Shown here one piece after another: positions 25,240-36,320 of a stretch of DNA of 64,000 bases (the stretch's first letter is position 1; each line of letters begins with the position of its first letter). Where the stretch lies: NCBI GenBank assembly GCA_002682825.1, contig NOKP01000014.1, forward strand, positions 1 to 64,000, given 5' to 3'. The position numbers and the translations under genes were made by a program. The notes below the pieces were generated by a model. The model was not told where the DNA came from and did no database searches. It saw only the letters and a list, made by a program, of their open reading frames with translations. The DNA comes from Neonectria sp. B-13. Taxonomy: Eukaryota; Ascomycota; Sordariomycetes; Hypocreales; Nectriaceae.

Positions 25240-25942
25240 TGTAAGAGTTAGGGTGATATACCTAACCTTCAATAAACCAATCAGCCGTTAGACCAAAAGA
25301 TCAACCAATTCAAGTAAGCTAGCATTACCCGAATCGCACCACACAATTGGTTATAAGGCAGAGCGCCGAGCGCTCAGCCCCTGGCCAGCCTCTAACGCAT
25401 CTCCTTACAATTATCCCCCTCTCTGAACAGCACGTCCCGGGCTGCTAATTTGCTCAGGCTTAGCGCAACCCCTTCTAGCTTGATAGGGCCTAGGTCCCCC
25501 TTCTGCAACCAACTGTACGGGGTCTCCGCTACAGTGGTCAGGAACAACGGCCGTAGCCGCACCCGTACGTTCGCCGTCAGAGAGCTTGGTCCGGCTTCTG
25601 GACCAATTGAAGATAACCGCAATTGTTAACCCCCAGGGACCCAATCGCAGCAGCAACTGCACATTGGCTGCCCTGTGAGCCAGTAGCCTATCGCAGTCAC
25701 AAGGTTCAGAGGGGATTCGAACCCATGACCTCCCGCACAGCCACTAACCCAACGCTAGCTTACTTGAATAATTGTAAGAGTTGGGGTGACGTACCCAACC
25801 TTCAATAGACCAATCAGCCGTTAGACCAAAAGATCAACCAATTCAAGTAAGCTAGTGTTACCCGAATCGCGCTACACAATTGGTTATAAGGCAGAGCGCC
25901 GAGCGCTTGGCCCCTGGCCGGCCTCTAACGCATCTCCTTACA
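25240..25942 (-). mobile_element. TRIM: 703-bp miniature LTR element
   Basis: Two 170-bp direct repeats (25240-25409, 25773-25942), each TGTAAG...CTTACA, surround a 363-bp non-coding centre. The whole is flanked by gttag (25235-25239, 25943-25947), a 5-bp target duplication. On the minus strand the segment before the 3' LTR reads AGAGAGGGGGATAAT, matching the G1 polypurine tract, and the first bases after the 5' LTR (ATTATTCAA) resemble G1's ATTCTTCAA. This suggests mobilisation by G1-type Gypsy. It lies within G1, is GC-rich, and the two LTRs differ by about a dozen changes, all transitions. Short frames across it are not genes. Confidence 0.9.
25713..25751 (-). promoter_or_regulatory. tRNA-like A and B boxes in the TRIM leader
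   Basis: On the minus strand, TGGGTTAGTGG (25751-25741) resembles a Pol III A box and GGTTCGAATCC (25723-25713) is a perfect B-box sequence. They lie a few dozen bases after the minus-strand 5' LTR. The spacing (17 bases) is shorter than in normal tRNA genes. It may be a tRNA fragment captured near the primer-binding region or an internal promoter. Confidence 0.5.
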
Positions 25943-26039
25943 GTTAGAAAGATTATAAGATAGGCAATTTCTATTAGATAAAAGAATAAGATAAGGCCTT
26001 TTAAGAACTAAAGAATACTTTTACTTTATAATTATTCTT

Positions 26040-26290
26040 TAATACTAGAATTTAGAACTCTACTTAAGAGTTAAGACTAATACCTTAGCTAAGATAGTAT
26101 TAAGTATTCTATCCTAACTAATAAATAGATAGTAAAGACCTATTGCCTATTAATTATAAAAGCTCTTTAAGATAAAGTAGTATTAAGCTATAAGCTAATA
26201 AGAATTATTAGCTATTATTAAAAGCTTAGAATACTAAAGTTACTATCTCTTAGGACTAAGTAAGAAATTTATACTATTAATAAATTATAT
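26040..26290 (+). pseudogene. G1 Gypsy RNase H remnant
   Basis: Readable phrases RPIAYY, KSSL and ELLAIIKSLEYW match the Gypsy RNase H region (RPIAYYSKKL...ELLAIVxALExW). It follows the RT remnant in the same orientation, on the far side of the TRIM insertion. Stops interrupt it. Confidence 0.7.
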
Positions 26291-26725
26291 AGTCTTAATA
26301 AGTATAATCTAAGCCTTTATATAGAACCTTTAGGGAAGGCTTACTAAATAGGTATATTAATTAGCCCCTTTTAATTTTAAAATATAATACTAACTAGGAA
26401 TAATCAATCCAATAGATAGACTATTAAAGCATTTAGACTATATAATAAAAGAGATAGTATATAAGAATATACTCTCTATATTAGCTAAGAAACTTAACCT
26501 AATTAAGGTATTAGTACTAAAGGTTTATTAAATAATTAAAGACTTACTAAGTAAGAATAAAACTACTAAGGTATTTATATAGACTATAAAAGTAAACTTA
26601 ATAAGTAAGAAGCCCTAAGAAGCCTTTTCCCTTCTTAGTTAGCCCTAGGCCAATAGACCCTCTAATATAATATTAGACCTAGTATTTATTTCTATAGTTA
26701 CTATATATACTAGATAGGCTATAGG

Positions 26726-27310
26726 CAGGGTTGTAAAATTAGTTAGTACTTTTTAGTTAGTAATTAGTAACTAACTAAAATCACTTACTAATTACTAACT
26801 AATTACTAAAAGTTTTAGTAATAGTCAGGCCTATTACTAACTAATTTAATTTTAGTAATTACTAAAATAAATTAGTTAGTAATTAGTTAGTAATTTAATA
26901 ACTAAAGACTAAATAATATTATATTTATAGTCTTAAAAGATATATATATTATTAATTAAATAGTAATAGAAAGCAATAGAATCTTATTCTTAATAAGATA
27001 AAGATAAAGATAATTTATAATAAAGTAAAAAAGAGCTATAAAATCTTATTATAAAGAATACTAAACTAAGTATTATTAAATAGAGCTAATAAAGGCTATA
27101 TAACCTTAAAATTAATACTACTAAAATAAGTACTATTAATAAGAGAGTAATAGAGAGCTATAGAATCTTAATATAAGTAAAATATATAATAAAGTTTATA
27201 TATATATCTTATTATAATTACTAAATTAAGTACTAATTACTAAAAGTTTTAGTTAATTACTAAAAGTTTTAGTAATTAGTAATTACTAACTAACTAAAAT
27301 CACAACCCTA
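26726..27310. mobile_element. hAT MITE (585 bp)
   Basis: It starts CAGGGTTGTAAAATTAGTTAG and ends CTAAAATCACAACCCTA, flanked by a perfect 8-bp duplication gctatagg (26718-26725, 27311-27318). The interior is made of ttagtaattagt-type repeats in both orientations and differs from the other hAT copies, so it is a separate subfamily. No coding potential. Confidence 0.9.
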
Positions 27311-27807
27311 GCTATAGGTATAATCGCTAAATAGTTAGAAACTGCTCAATAAGAGCTAGTCTCTTTATAATACTATAAGGACTTATTTAAAGCTAGGGTT
27401 ATTATTCTAAAGTAATATATTCTATACTTTATTATAAAAGAACTTATGAAAGGTAAAATAGTATTTCTCTTATAATTATTCTATAAGTTAAAAGACTTAG
27501 TCTAAGGACTATAGGCTAAAGACTAGTTCTATTAATAATAGTTAATAAAGGTTTAAGAAGTAGCTAGGAACTAGGAATATTACTATTATAATGCATAAGA
27601 TACTTTTTTCTTTAAAGGAAGATTAATAATCTTAGATTAATATATAATAAGATAAAAGATTCTTTATTAATATTATAATAATCTATAGTTAGGATATATA
27701 AGAGCTATTAAGACTTTAGAGCTTATTATATATAAGTTCTATTAGAATTAGATTTCTAAGGATATAAAGAATTATACCTAAAAGTATTAATAATACTAAA
27801 GTATATA

Positions 27808-27859
27808 TTTAGATATAATAGTCCTTAATAGTATATACCTAGAGAAGAGGCTAAAGGTT
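27808..27859 (-). mobile_element. Element A copy 11, 52-bp truncated copy
   Basis: Only the 'tttagatataatagtcctta...' end of element A is present, yet it is flanked by a perfect 13-bp duplication actaaagtatata (27795-27807, 27860-27872). A truncated insertion with its own target duplication is what target-primed reverse transcription leaves. The retained end would then be the 3' end of the mobile RNA. Confidence 0.85.
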
Positions 27860-29960
27860 ACTAAAGTATATATATACTAAGGTATAAACCTTATAAGTAA
27901 TTATAATTATTACTATTATTAGTATACTTATTCTAAGAAATTAGCTTAGATTTTATTATAAGTTTATTAAATAGTACTTAAGTAGATAATAAGAAATATA
28001 ATATAATCCTTATTATTATTTATTATATAATAAAGTATATAATATTCCTTTTAATAAAGAAAATACTTAATATAGTATAAATAGTATAAATCTTATATAA
28101 ATATATAGAATATAAGTTTAGAGTACTAAAAGGTATTATAAGTAATTAAGATAAGTTTTTTACTAATTAATTCTAAAAGAATCTAATAAAAGAAAGAATA
28201 ATCTATTATTAACTATTTATTATATACTATCTATAGATAGATAAATAAATAGAAAGAATAAATTAAATACTAAAAAAGTATCTTTAACTATATATTAAAG
28301 ACTTTTTATAATAATAAGTTATATAACTACTAAAAGTAGAATTTATATATAATAATAGTACTTATAATACTATTAGAGTATTATTAATATAAGCTCTATA
28401 TAGATATTACCTTAGACTAATAGAGTATATACTAAAATATATAAAGTTAAAGGTATAAAGAGTATAAGAATATATTATAACCCTTTAATAAGTATATATT
28501 AAAGCCCTAAAATGTTAGTAAAGAACTATAAAATCCTAAGTAAAATACTATAACTAATAATATAAGCTCTAAGAATACTATAAAGAGTAAATTATAGAAC
28601 TATTAATAAGAAACTTCTACTTTAAATACTAAAAGCTAGTTCTTAAATTTATTAAGATAATTATTATAGAAAGAATAGGAAAATAAGCTTATTATATATA
28701 CCTTTTAGAATAATACTAAAGGATATATAATATATTTTCTATTACTTTCTTAGAGCTTTAGTTAAGTAATAATTAAATAGTAGCTAAAGGCTTATTAATC
28801 TTACTAAAGCTTAAAGAAGAGAAGGATAAATAGAAAGTAAAAGATATTATAAGATATAAAGAGAAGATAAGATAAATTTTCTATTAAGTTAAATAGATAG
28901 GCTAATTAATAGAATATAATACTTAGAAGCTAGAATAATACTTAGAAAATGCCTTAAAGATCTTTTAGTAATATTATAAGTAATAAAGATAAATATATAA
29001 AAAGTAGAATAATAAGTAAATCTATTATTATTAGTACTAAAGGTATAATAAGGGATTATTATCTTAATATTATCTTACTAAAAACCTTATACTTATCTAA
29101 AGACTAAGTTCTTTTATTAGCTTTAAAACCTATATTAAACTATTATTATAGAAAATCTAAAAATAATATAAGATCTCTTATAGAAACCTAGAAAATATAT
29201 AAGTCTTAAATAGTAAAAGACTTAAAACTATTACTTATAGAATAACTAAGACTATCTTAATAAGTACTTAAAAAATACTAAATAAGATTAATATAAGTAT
29301 AATATTATAAAGAACTAAGAGTCTATACTAAGGAATAAGAAGTCTTAACTTTCTTAGTTAAAGAAAAGAAAGTCTTATACTTAGAATTAGAAGTAAAATA
29401 AATAGAACTATATAAAGGGTCTACTAAGAGCTTATTAATAGACTTAAAGAGAATAATAATCTTCTTAGCTATAATCTTATCTTTTCTTTTATTCTTATTT
29501 TTATACTTTTTAGCTTATTAAAAAGACTTATATATAAGGGGTAAGAGCTTTTTAATTACTTTTTAAGAAAAAGGAGTAAAATTATAAAGAGTAAAGATTA
29601 GAAGAGATAGATTAAAGGACTATATAGGTATTTTAATAATTAAGATATTTATATAGTATAATATAAAGCTAGTACTTATTCTATAATAAGTAAAAGTACT
29701 TCTATAGAATAAGATAGAATAAAGAAAAGTAAGTATATACTTCTTATATACTATATTAACTAAAGTAAAAGTATTAATACTTATAATTATAAAATACTCT
29801 TTAAGAGTATTTTTCTTTTTAATAGAAAGATCTTTAATAGTCTTAGTAATTATAAGATAAATAAGTATTAATTATAAGCTATATATAATATTATTATTCT
29901 AGATATAAAAAGATTAAATAGTTTCTAAGAGCTATATAAGCTTATTAAGGCTAATAAGTA

Positions 29961-30368
29961 TAGGGTTGTGAAATTAGTTAGTTTAGTACTTTTTCTAGTC
30001 CACCTTTAAGCCCTTATTAAAAATCAGGTTCTTACTCTAAAAAGAAGAAAATTACATTCTTAGATAGCCCTTAAAAGCCAAAGTTCAATAATATAAGAAA
30101 TTCATTTTTAGCTGCTTAAATAAGCAAGGAAAGCCAAATTAGTCCACTTTTAGTACTAGTCTAGTCCAAAAAATGGACTAATTGTGGACTAATACGGATT
30201 TCTAGCCAAAGAAAAAAGCTTAGGTAATTAGGGCTCTAACTTAAGATACCTAAATATTTAGGCTATTAGAATCTTAAATATCTTGATTTTAGGCTTAAAG
30301 ACTGATTTTTAATAAAGGTTTTAATTTGGACTAGTAAGGATTTCAAGTGGACTAATTTCACAACCCTG
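29961..30368. mobile_element. hAT MITE (408 bp)
   Basis: Termini tagggttgtgaaattagttag (first C mutated to T) and ggactaatttcacaaccctg, with a perfect 8-bp duplication aataagta (29953-29960, 30369-30376). The interior is less AT-rich than its surroundings and keeps CA and TG, so it is a younger insertion into G1. Confidence 0.9.
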
Positions 30369-30578
30369 AATAAGTATAATAAGATAGTACTAAGAAAAGA
30401 TTAATAAAAATCTATTAAATATATAATAAGTAAATACCTATGTAAAATTAAAAGTTAAGTATTATTATTTCTTATATTAAAGTAGTATTTTATATTTATA
30501 GAATAGCTATTATAATAATATTATCTTATTACTTTTATTAAGTAATTATTAGATCTTTAAGGAATAATTAGATATTAT

Positions 30579-31615
30579 TTAGATATAATAGTCCTTAGTA
30601 GTATACACCTAGAGAAGGGGCTAAAGGTTAAATAGTATAAAAGAAAATAGAAAAAATAATAGTATAATAGGCTTAATACCTAAGCCTAAGGCAATAATGA
30701 CTTAAGGAGATAAAAGTTTCTACTGTAAAGTTAAGGTATAAGTTTTACTGCCCTAATCAGCTGGAAAAGCTAGATCTTAGAAAAGCTAGATCTTAGAAAA
30801 GCTAGATCTTAGAAAAGCTGGATCTTAGAAAAGCTAGACCTTAGAAAAGCTAGATCTTAGAAAAGGCTAAAACCCCTTAGGATAAAAGCCTAGCCTCTAT
30901 ACTTTCTAGGTTACCCTTTTACATTCTATCCAACCTTTTATACAATACAAAGATCATACAACTAATCATATAAGATAACTACTTCCTTCTGAATCATACT
31001 ATAGCCCAGTAAGCCCTTGCTAAACTATACCTATAGGCTCTTATATAACCTATATAGCCTATTTTAAGCAGATCTAAGTCTTATTTTTAAGCTATAAATT
31101 ATAGTTTAAAAGTTTAATCTATAAGATATAAAAAAGGTTAAAACTGATTAATGCCTTAAGGCTAAGGAATTAGTCTAATTAATAGTCTTTAGTTATTATA
31201 TCCTACTATAAGATAGAATCTAGCTTAATAGAGTAATAGCCTAGTAGATTACAATAGAATAAGTCTTTCTAAAGGGGCTAGCTTTAAAGCTAGAAAGAAA
31301 TAGTAATACTACTAATATAGAAAAAAGGTTTATTAATAGTCTAAAGTATAATAACTATATCTTATAGGTTATATAGCTAATAAGTAATACTATAATAACC
31401 AATCTATAACCAAAGGAGTAATGCATTAGAAAGTGAGAGAATCCTACTGTATGGAGGGATTTGGTGGAGGGAGTTTGGAGGGGGCAAAAGTCAATAATTA
31501 GGTTCAAAATCCAAAGATCTATCCCCCTGTTAAGCTTAAGCAAAGGAAATACATAACTGTTTAGTGCAATCATAGATAAGCAGAAACAGTAGTCCAAACA
31601 GTAGTTTCAACAGTG
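30579..31615 (-). mobile_element. Element A copy 6, full length (1037 bp)
   Basis: It begins ttagatataatagtcc and ends gtagtttcaacagtg, flanked by aattagatattat (30566-30578, 31616-31628), a 13-bp duplication. It has 6 minisatellite units near 30775. It sits inside G1 between pol and the 3' LTR. One edge carries the conserved segment with 'tctatccccctgttaagctt'. Confidence 0.9.
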
Positions 31616-32416
31616 AATTAGATATTATATTAAATAGAAATAGTATTATATATAATATATTTTAGATACTAATAACCTAAGGCTAAAGAAATAGGATTTT
31701 CTATTCCTATAGAATAAAAGCTTTTAAGATTATTCTAAAAGTACTCTAAGTATAAAGTATTCTAATACTATTAGATAATATTAAGTAATTCTAAAGGGAT
31801 CTATTAAAAGTTAATTAATAAATATATAATAAATATATATAGAATATATTATATTATATTTCTTATTAATTTACTTATAGATTATATACTAATTCTTTAA
31901 ACTTTTAATAAAATAATAAAAAACTAAAGAATTATACTTTTAAATAAGATAATAAAAGTAAAGTACTTAGCTTAAAAGCTATATAATAAATTCTATATTA
32001 TTAGTTTAATATTAACTTAGTATTTATCTTATTTAAAGAAGAATAAATATTATAATAATAATAGTAAAAGCTTAATAAATAGGTAAAAATAAGACTAAAT
32101 CTAAGAAGACTAAGAATAGAAATACTAAGATAGAATAGGGAAATAATAATAATAGAATATAGAATACTTAAAGAACTATAGATATTAATATAAAAGAAAG
32201 AAAATAATAGAATAATAAAAAGAAAATACTATAAGGGAAATAAATAAGCTAGGTAAATAATACTAAACTATAGGCTAGTATAGTCTTACTTTACTATTTA
32301 CTAATAGTATACTAAATAGGCTATTCTTACTATAACTATAGTAATTAAGATCCTATAATATACTAGATTATATAATAATAATAACTAAAGACTAGCTATT
32401 CAAAGAGAGGGATAAT

Positions 32417-32612
32417 TATAAGAGGATAGACTTATACAGTTAACCTTAAAGTAAAGCTATTATAGCTATTATAGCTAAGGGCCTAGCCCTATAAGGACTA
32501 TATAAGGTCCTTAGTAAGCAATCTATAACTACTTACTAAGTTAAAGTCTTATAATATAATAATACCTACCCTTTAAGCCTAATATTTTACCCTAGTTAAA
32601 CTAATCCTTATA
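32417..32612 (+). repeat. G1 3' LTR (196 bp)
   Basis: It starts tataagaggatagac (TGTAAG before mutation), ends ctaatccttata, and has the same length as the 5' LTR. It is preceded by the purine-rich agagagggataat and followed by the target duplication aatat. Confidence 0.85.
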
Positions 32613-32617
32613 AATAT

Positions 32618-35600
32618 AATCTTAGTAGAATATATATTTTAATAGCTTTATAAATAGCTTAGCCTATTATAGCTTCTTAAGGACTATATAGATATATTCT
32701 ATATAAGAGTTTTAAGTTTTAGAGAAAATAAGAATATTATTAAGATATATTATATAGATCACTATTAAAACTACTATTTGGACTATTGTTTCTGCCTATC
32801 CACAATTGCGCTGAATCACGTGTTTCCTTTGCTTGAGCTTAACAGGGGGATAGATCTTTGGATTTTGAACCTAATTATTGACTTTTGCCCCCTCTAGCTT
32901 CTAACTCCCTCCGCCAAATCCCTCTATGCTTCATGGCTGATGTTAGAGATGACTACAGTAGGATTCCCTCGGTTTCCAATGCATCACTCCTTCAGCTGCA
33001 GGTTGGTCAGAACGATGTTATCTGTCAACTGCATGATCCATAGGGTAGAGATAGGGTTGTACAGCTTCTTGAGGAACTCCTTCTCTGCAGTAGTGATATT
33101 GTTGTTCCTTTCTAGCTTTAGAGCTAGCCTCTCTAGAAAGAGCTATTCTATTGCAATCCACTGGGCTATTACTATATTAAGCTAGATTCTATCTTACAGT
33201 AGGATATTATAGCTAAAGACTACTAATTAGACTAATTTCTTAGGTCTAAAGTAATTGATTATAGGCTGTTTTATATGCCCTAGGCTAGACTTTTGAGCTG
33301 CAATTTGTAGCATAGAAATGAGGCTTGGATGTTCTTTCAATTCGATATATAGATCATATGAGAGCCCATATGTATAGCTTGGCAAGGGCTCGCCGGGCTA
33401 TAGTGCGATTCGGACGGAAGCAGTCATCTTGTGCAATCGGTGGTGTGGTTGTTGTGTTGTTTGGAAGGTCAGATGGAATGCAAAGAGGTAAGTAACCTGG
33501 AAAGCACAGAGGTTAGCTGGGCTTTTATCCCAAGGGGTTTTAGCCTTTTCCAAGGTCTAGCTTTTCTAAGATCTAGCTTTTCCAAGATCTAGCTTTTCCA
33601 AGATCTAGCTTTTCCAAGATCTAGCTTTTCCAGCTGATTGAGGCAGCAAAACTTACACCTTAACTTTATAGCAGAAACTTTTATCTCCTTGAGTTATTAT
33701 TGCCTTAGGCTTAGGTATTAAGCCTATTATACTATTGTTTTTTCTGTTTTCTTTTATACTGTTTAACCTTTAGCCTCTTCTCTAGGTGTATGCTACTAAG
33801 GACTATTATATCTAAATATTATATAGATAGTATTAATAAGATTATAAAGAGCTTAATATATATAATCTTAAAAAGTAGTAAGTATATTAGTTAATCTAAA
33901 TAGTATAACTAAGTATTTAAAATAATTATAATAAGTATAAAATACTATTTTCTACTTATTACTTTCTTTAATATAAATATAATAATAAGTATTCTTAATA
34001 TTAATCTTATTAAAATACTTTATTCTTTTAATTCTATTTAGGATTTCTAAGACTAAGAGTAAAAAATAATAATTCTTCTTTATAACTTAGTTTAAACCTT
34101 TATAGTCTATATAAAGTTATAAGGTTCTATTTAGTTTTAGAATAAATAGTACTAAAATCTTAATAAAGCTCTTAGAAAAGTATATTTAATCTTTCTTAAT
34201 AGAATCCTTAATATATTCTTAAAGTATTTTTAATTCTTTCTAGGATAAAGTATAAATAGATCTAAAAGATAATTCCTTATTAGATAGTATATTAATATTA
34301 TAGTTAATTAACTTATATTATAGTAATATATTAGTATTATTTACTAAAAATATATTACTAAAGTCTTATAACTTATAAGAAATAGTATTATCTTTCTTAG
34401 GTTTTAGCCTATTATCCTTAGATAGAATATAATTCTCTTTTATCCTATTAATTCCTACTATTTTATATATATATACTATATTCTAATATAATTAATAAAA
34501 CTTATAAGATTATATAATCTTAGTCTTTTTCTAATTGATTTAAAAGAACTATTTAAAGTTTAAAAGGTCTAAAAGGATATTTCTATTAATTATAATAGTC
34601 TATAATAGTAATATAAGGTTTTCTAATAGTAATAAGTCTTTTTTTATTCTAATATAAATATAAGTAAAGGTCTACTTTTCTTTCTTAGTATTAATTATAA
34701 TAATTAGTATATATTAACTATAATATAACTTTAAGTAGATTTCTTTTATTATTATAAAGTTAGATCTTTTTATATAAGTCTTTTTAAGACTATAATATAT
34801 AGTAAAGATTTTACTAATTATATTAAACTCTATATATATATTAAGGTTTATTATTACTTTAAAGGTATTTTAATTATATATCTTAATAATAGTTAATATA
34901 CTTAGTTTAACTTAAATTTAAGGAGTTTTAGTATCTATTAGGTTAATAATATCTATTAGCTTTTTTTTCTAATTATTTAATTTCTTATAATTAAGTATTA
35001 GTCTTTAATAGTTAATTATAACTCCTAATAAAGTATTTATTACTTTTATAATTATAATAAATAAGGATTTTACTCTTTTAGTTATTTAGGTTCTTTTCCC
35101 CTAGGGCTTATTTAATAAACCTACTAGAAACCCTAGCTCTTTAGTTCTATCCTTAGCTATAGCTTCTACCTTAGCCTTATTCTTACTCTTATCCCTAATA
35201 TAAAGAGGAATTATTAATATTACTTTTAGTTATTTTAGATAATAGTTTAAAGTATAAGATTCTTACTTTTCTTTTTATTCCTCTTATTAAGTCTTAATAT
35301 TAGATTATAAAAGAGATTATCTTATTATAGATCTTTAGTAATTTATTATATAATATTATAAAATTATAAAGGGATTATTAGAGTTTTAAGAAAAAGATAA
35401 GAGCTCTTTAAGGCTTATCTTACCTAAGGAAGTATTTCTTAAATTAGTTAAAATAAATATAAAAGTCCTATAGTAATTATATTTCTCTTTAATAAGCCTT
35501 TATTAATTAGATTATTAAGTATAATTATCTATTAGTTATATTCTTAATAAGATTTAATATTTAGTCTTTAAAGGTTTTCTAACTATTTTAAATAACTTCT

Positions 35601-36162
35601 TATATATCTTATTTTTATTTATTAAAGTATTATTATTATTTTATTTAGTTCTTAATATCTATTTTATTAAGTATAAATAGAATCTTTTTATAATTATATT
35701 TATACTTTTACTTTATACTTTTAAAGGTATAAGCTAAATTATTTAACTAATTATCTTTTTTATATAAGATTATATAAACTTTAAGTATAAAAATATTCTT
35801 AATTTTAATATTACTCTTATTATTAGAATTATCTTATAATATTTAAGAATTTTATTAATATTTCTTAAGTTTATAATAGAATCTTCTTCTTTTTAGTTCC
35901 TTTATAAGCTTTACTTTCTAGTCTTATAATTCCTTTAATCTTCTAAGTTAAATAATTTAAGCTCTATTAGTAACTTCTTATTATTTTAAGATTTTATTTA
36001 AATTACTTAAGAGTATTATTCTAGATTCTTCTACTTTAATATCTTTAAAAGTATAAATAATTCCTTTAATAATTATATCTAAGGATATAGCTATTTTCTA
36101 GGACTATAAGAACTATATAAGTATTATCTCTTCTTAAGTAACTAATAGAAAAACTTTAAAAT
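32618..36162 (-). mobile_element. G2 Gypsy copy II, second part (RT and upstream)
   Basis: Continuation of 18366-21980 after the G1 element. Reverse transcriptase phrases paralogous to 15600-15720 occur at about 34030-34160 on the minus strand. The frame around the YxDD box is cut by element A copy 7. The stretch at 34.4-36.1 kb, upstream on the minus strand, should hold protease and gag, but no diagnostic motif stays readable. Confidence 0.7.
32760..33815 (+). mobile_element. Element A copy 7, least mutated (1056 bp)
   Basis: It starts CACTATTAAAACTACTATTTGG and ends ggactattatatctaa, with a 13-bp duplication atattatatagat (32747-32759, 33816-33828). It keeps many CA, TG and CG dinucleotides (for example 33380-33480), so it escaped most RIP and is the best template for the family. 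The 5-unit minisatellite has the unmutated form TTTTCCAAGATCTAGC. A short open frame (32940-33185) resembles nothing I recognise. Confidence 0.92.
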
Positions 36163-36320
36163 TATAATAAGAGTACTATTAGAATATATAGTTAGGTAAG
36201 ATAAATAGATTAAAAGTAAAAATAGTATTCTTATTAATATATAAGCTAAAGCTTACTTTTTAATTCTAAAGAGAAGTAGGCATTTAAGTAAGAAGATATA
36301 GCTATAATATATAGGCTATA

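Larger units (their letters stand above)
21981..32612 (+). mobile_element. G1 Ty3/Gypsy element, complete but RIP-degraded and riddled with insertions
   Basis: Two 196-bp LTRs (21981-22176 and 32417-32612) bound it, with a 5-bp target duplication aatat (21976-21980, 32613-32617). Pol reads left to right: reverse transcriptase at 24560-24990, RNase H at about 26040-26290. The polypurine tract agagagggataat is at 32404-32416, just before the 3' LTR. Removing five nested insertions (TRIM, two hAT, a full and a 52-bp element A) leaves about 7.8 kb, a normal Gypsy length. It inserted into G2 copy II, whose paralogue keeps the empty site. Confidence 0.88.

Noticed and set aside
25392..25808. Overlapping open frames in the GC-rich island
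   Set aside because: They run across LTR borders of the TRIM on both strands, with no conserved protein features; non-coding element.
3139..30368. Reading the repeated 'cagggttgtgaaatt' sequences as LTRs
   Set aside because: They are inverted at the two ends and the duplications are 8 bp, as for hAT elements; LTRs would be direct repeats with 4-6-bp duplications.
5066..33185. Short open frames inside element A copies (5066-5275, 12089-12433, 20280-20552, 31355-31597, 32940-33185)
   Set aside because: They occur on the strand and at the place dictated by the repeat, shift or break between copies, match no family and appear only where RIP spared the DNA.
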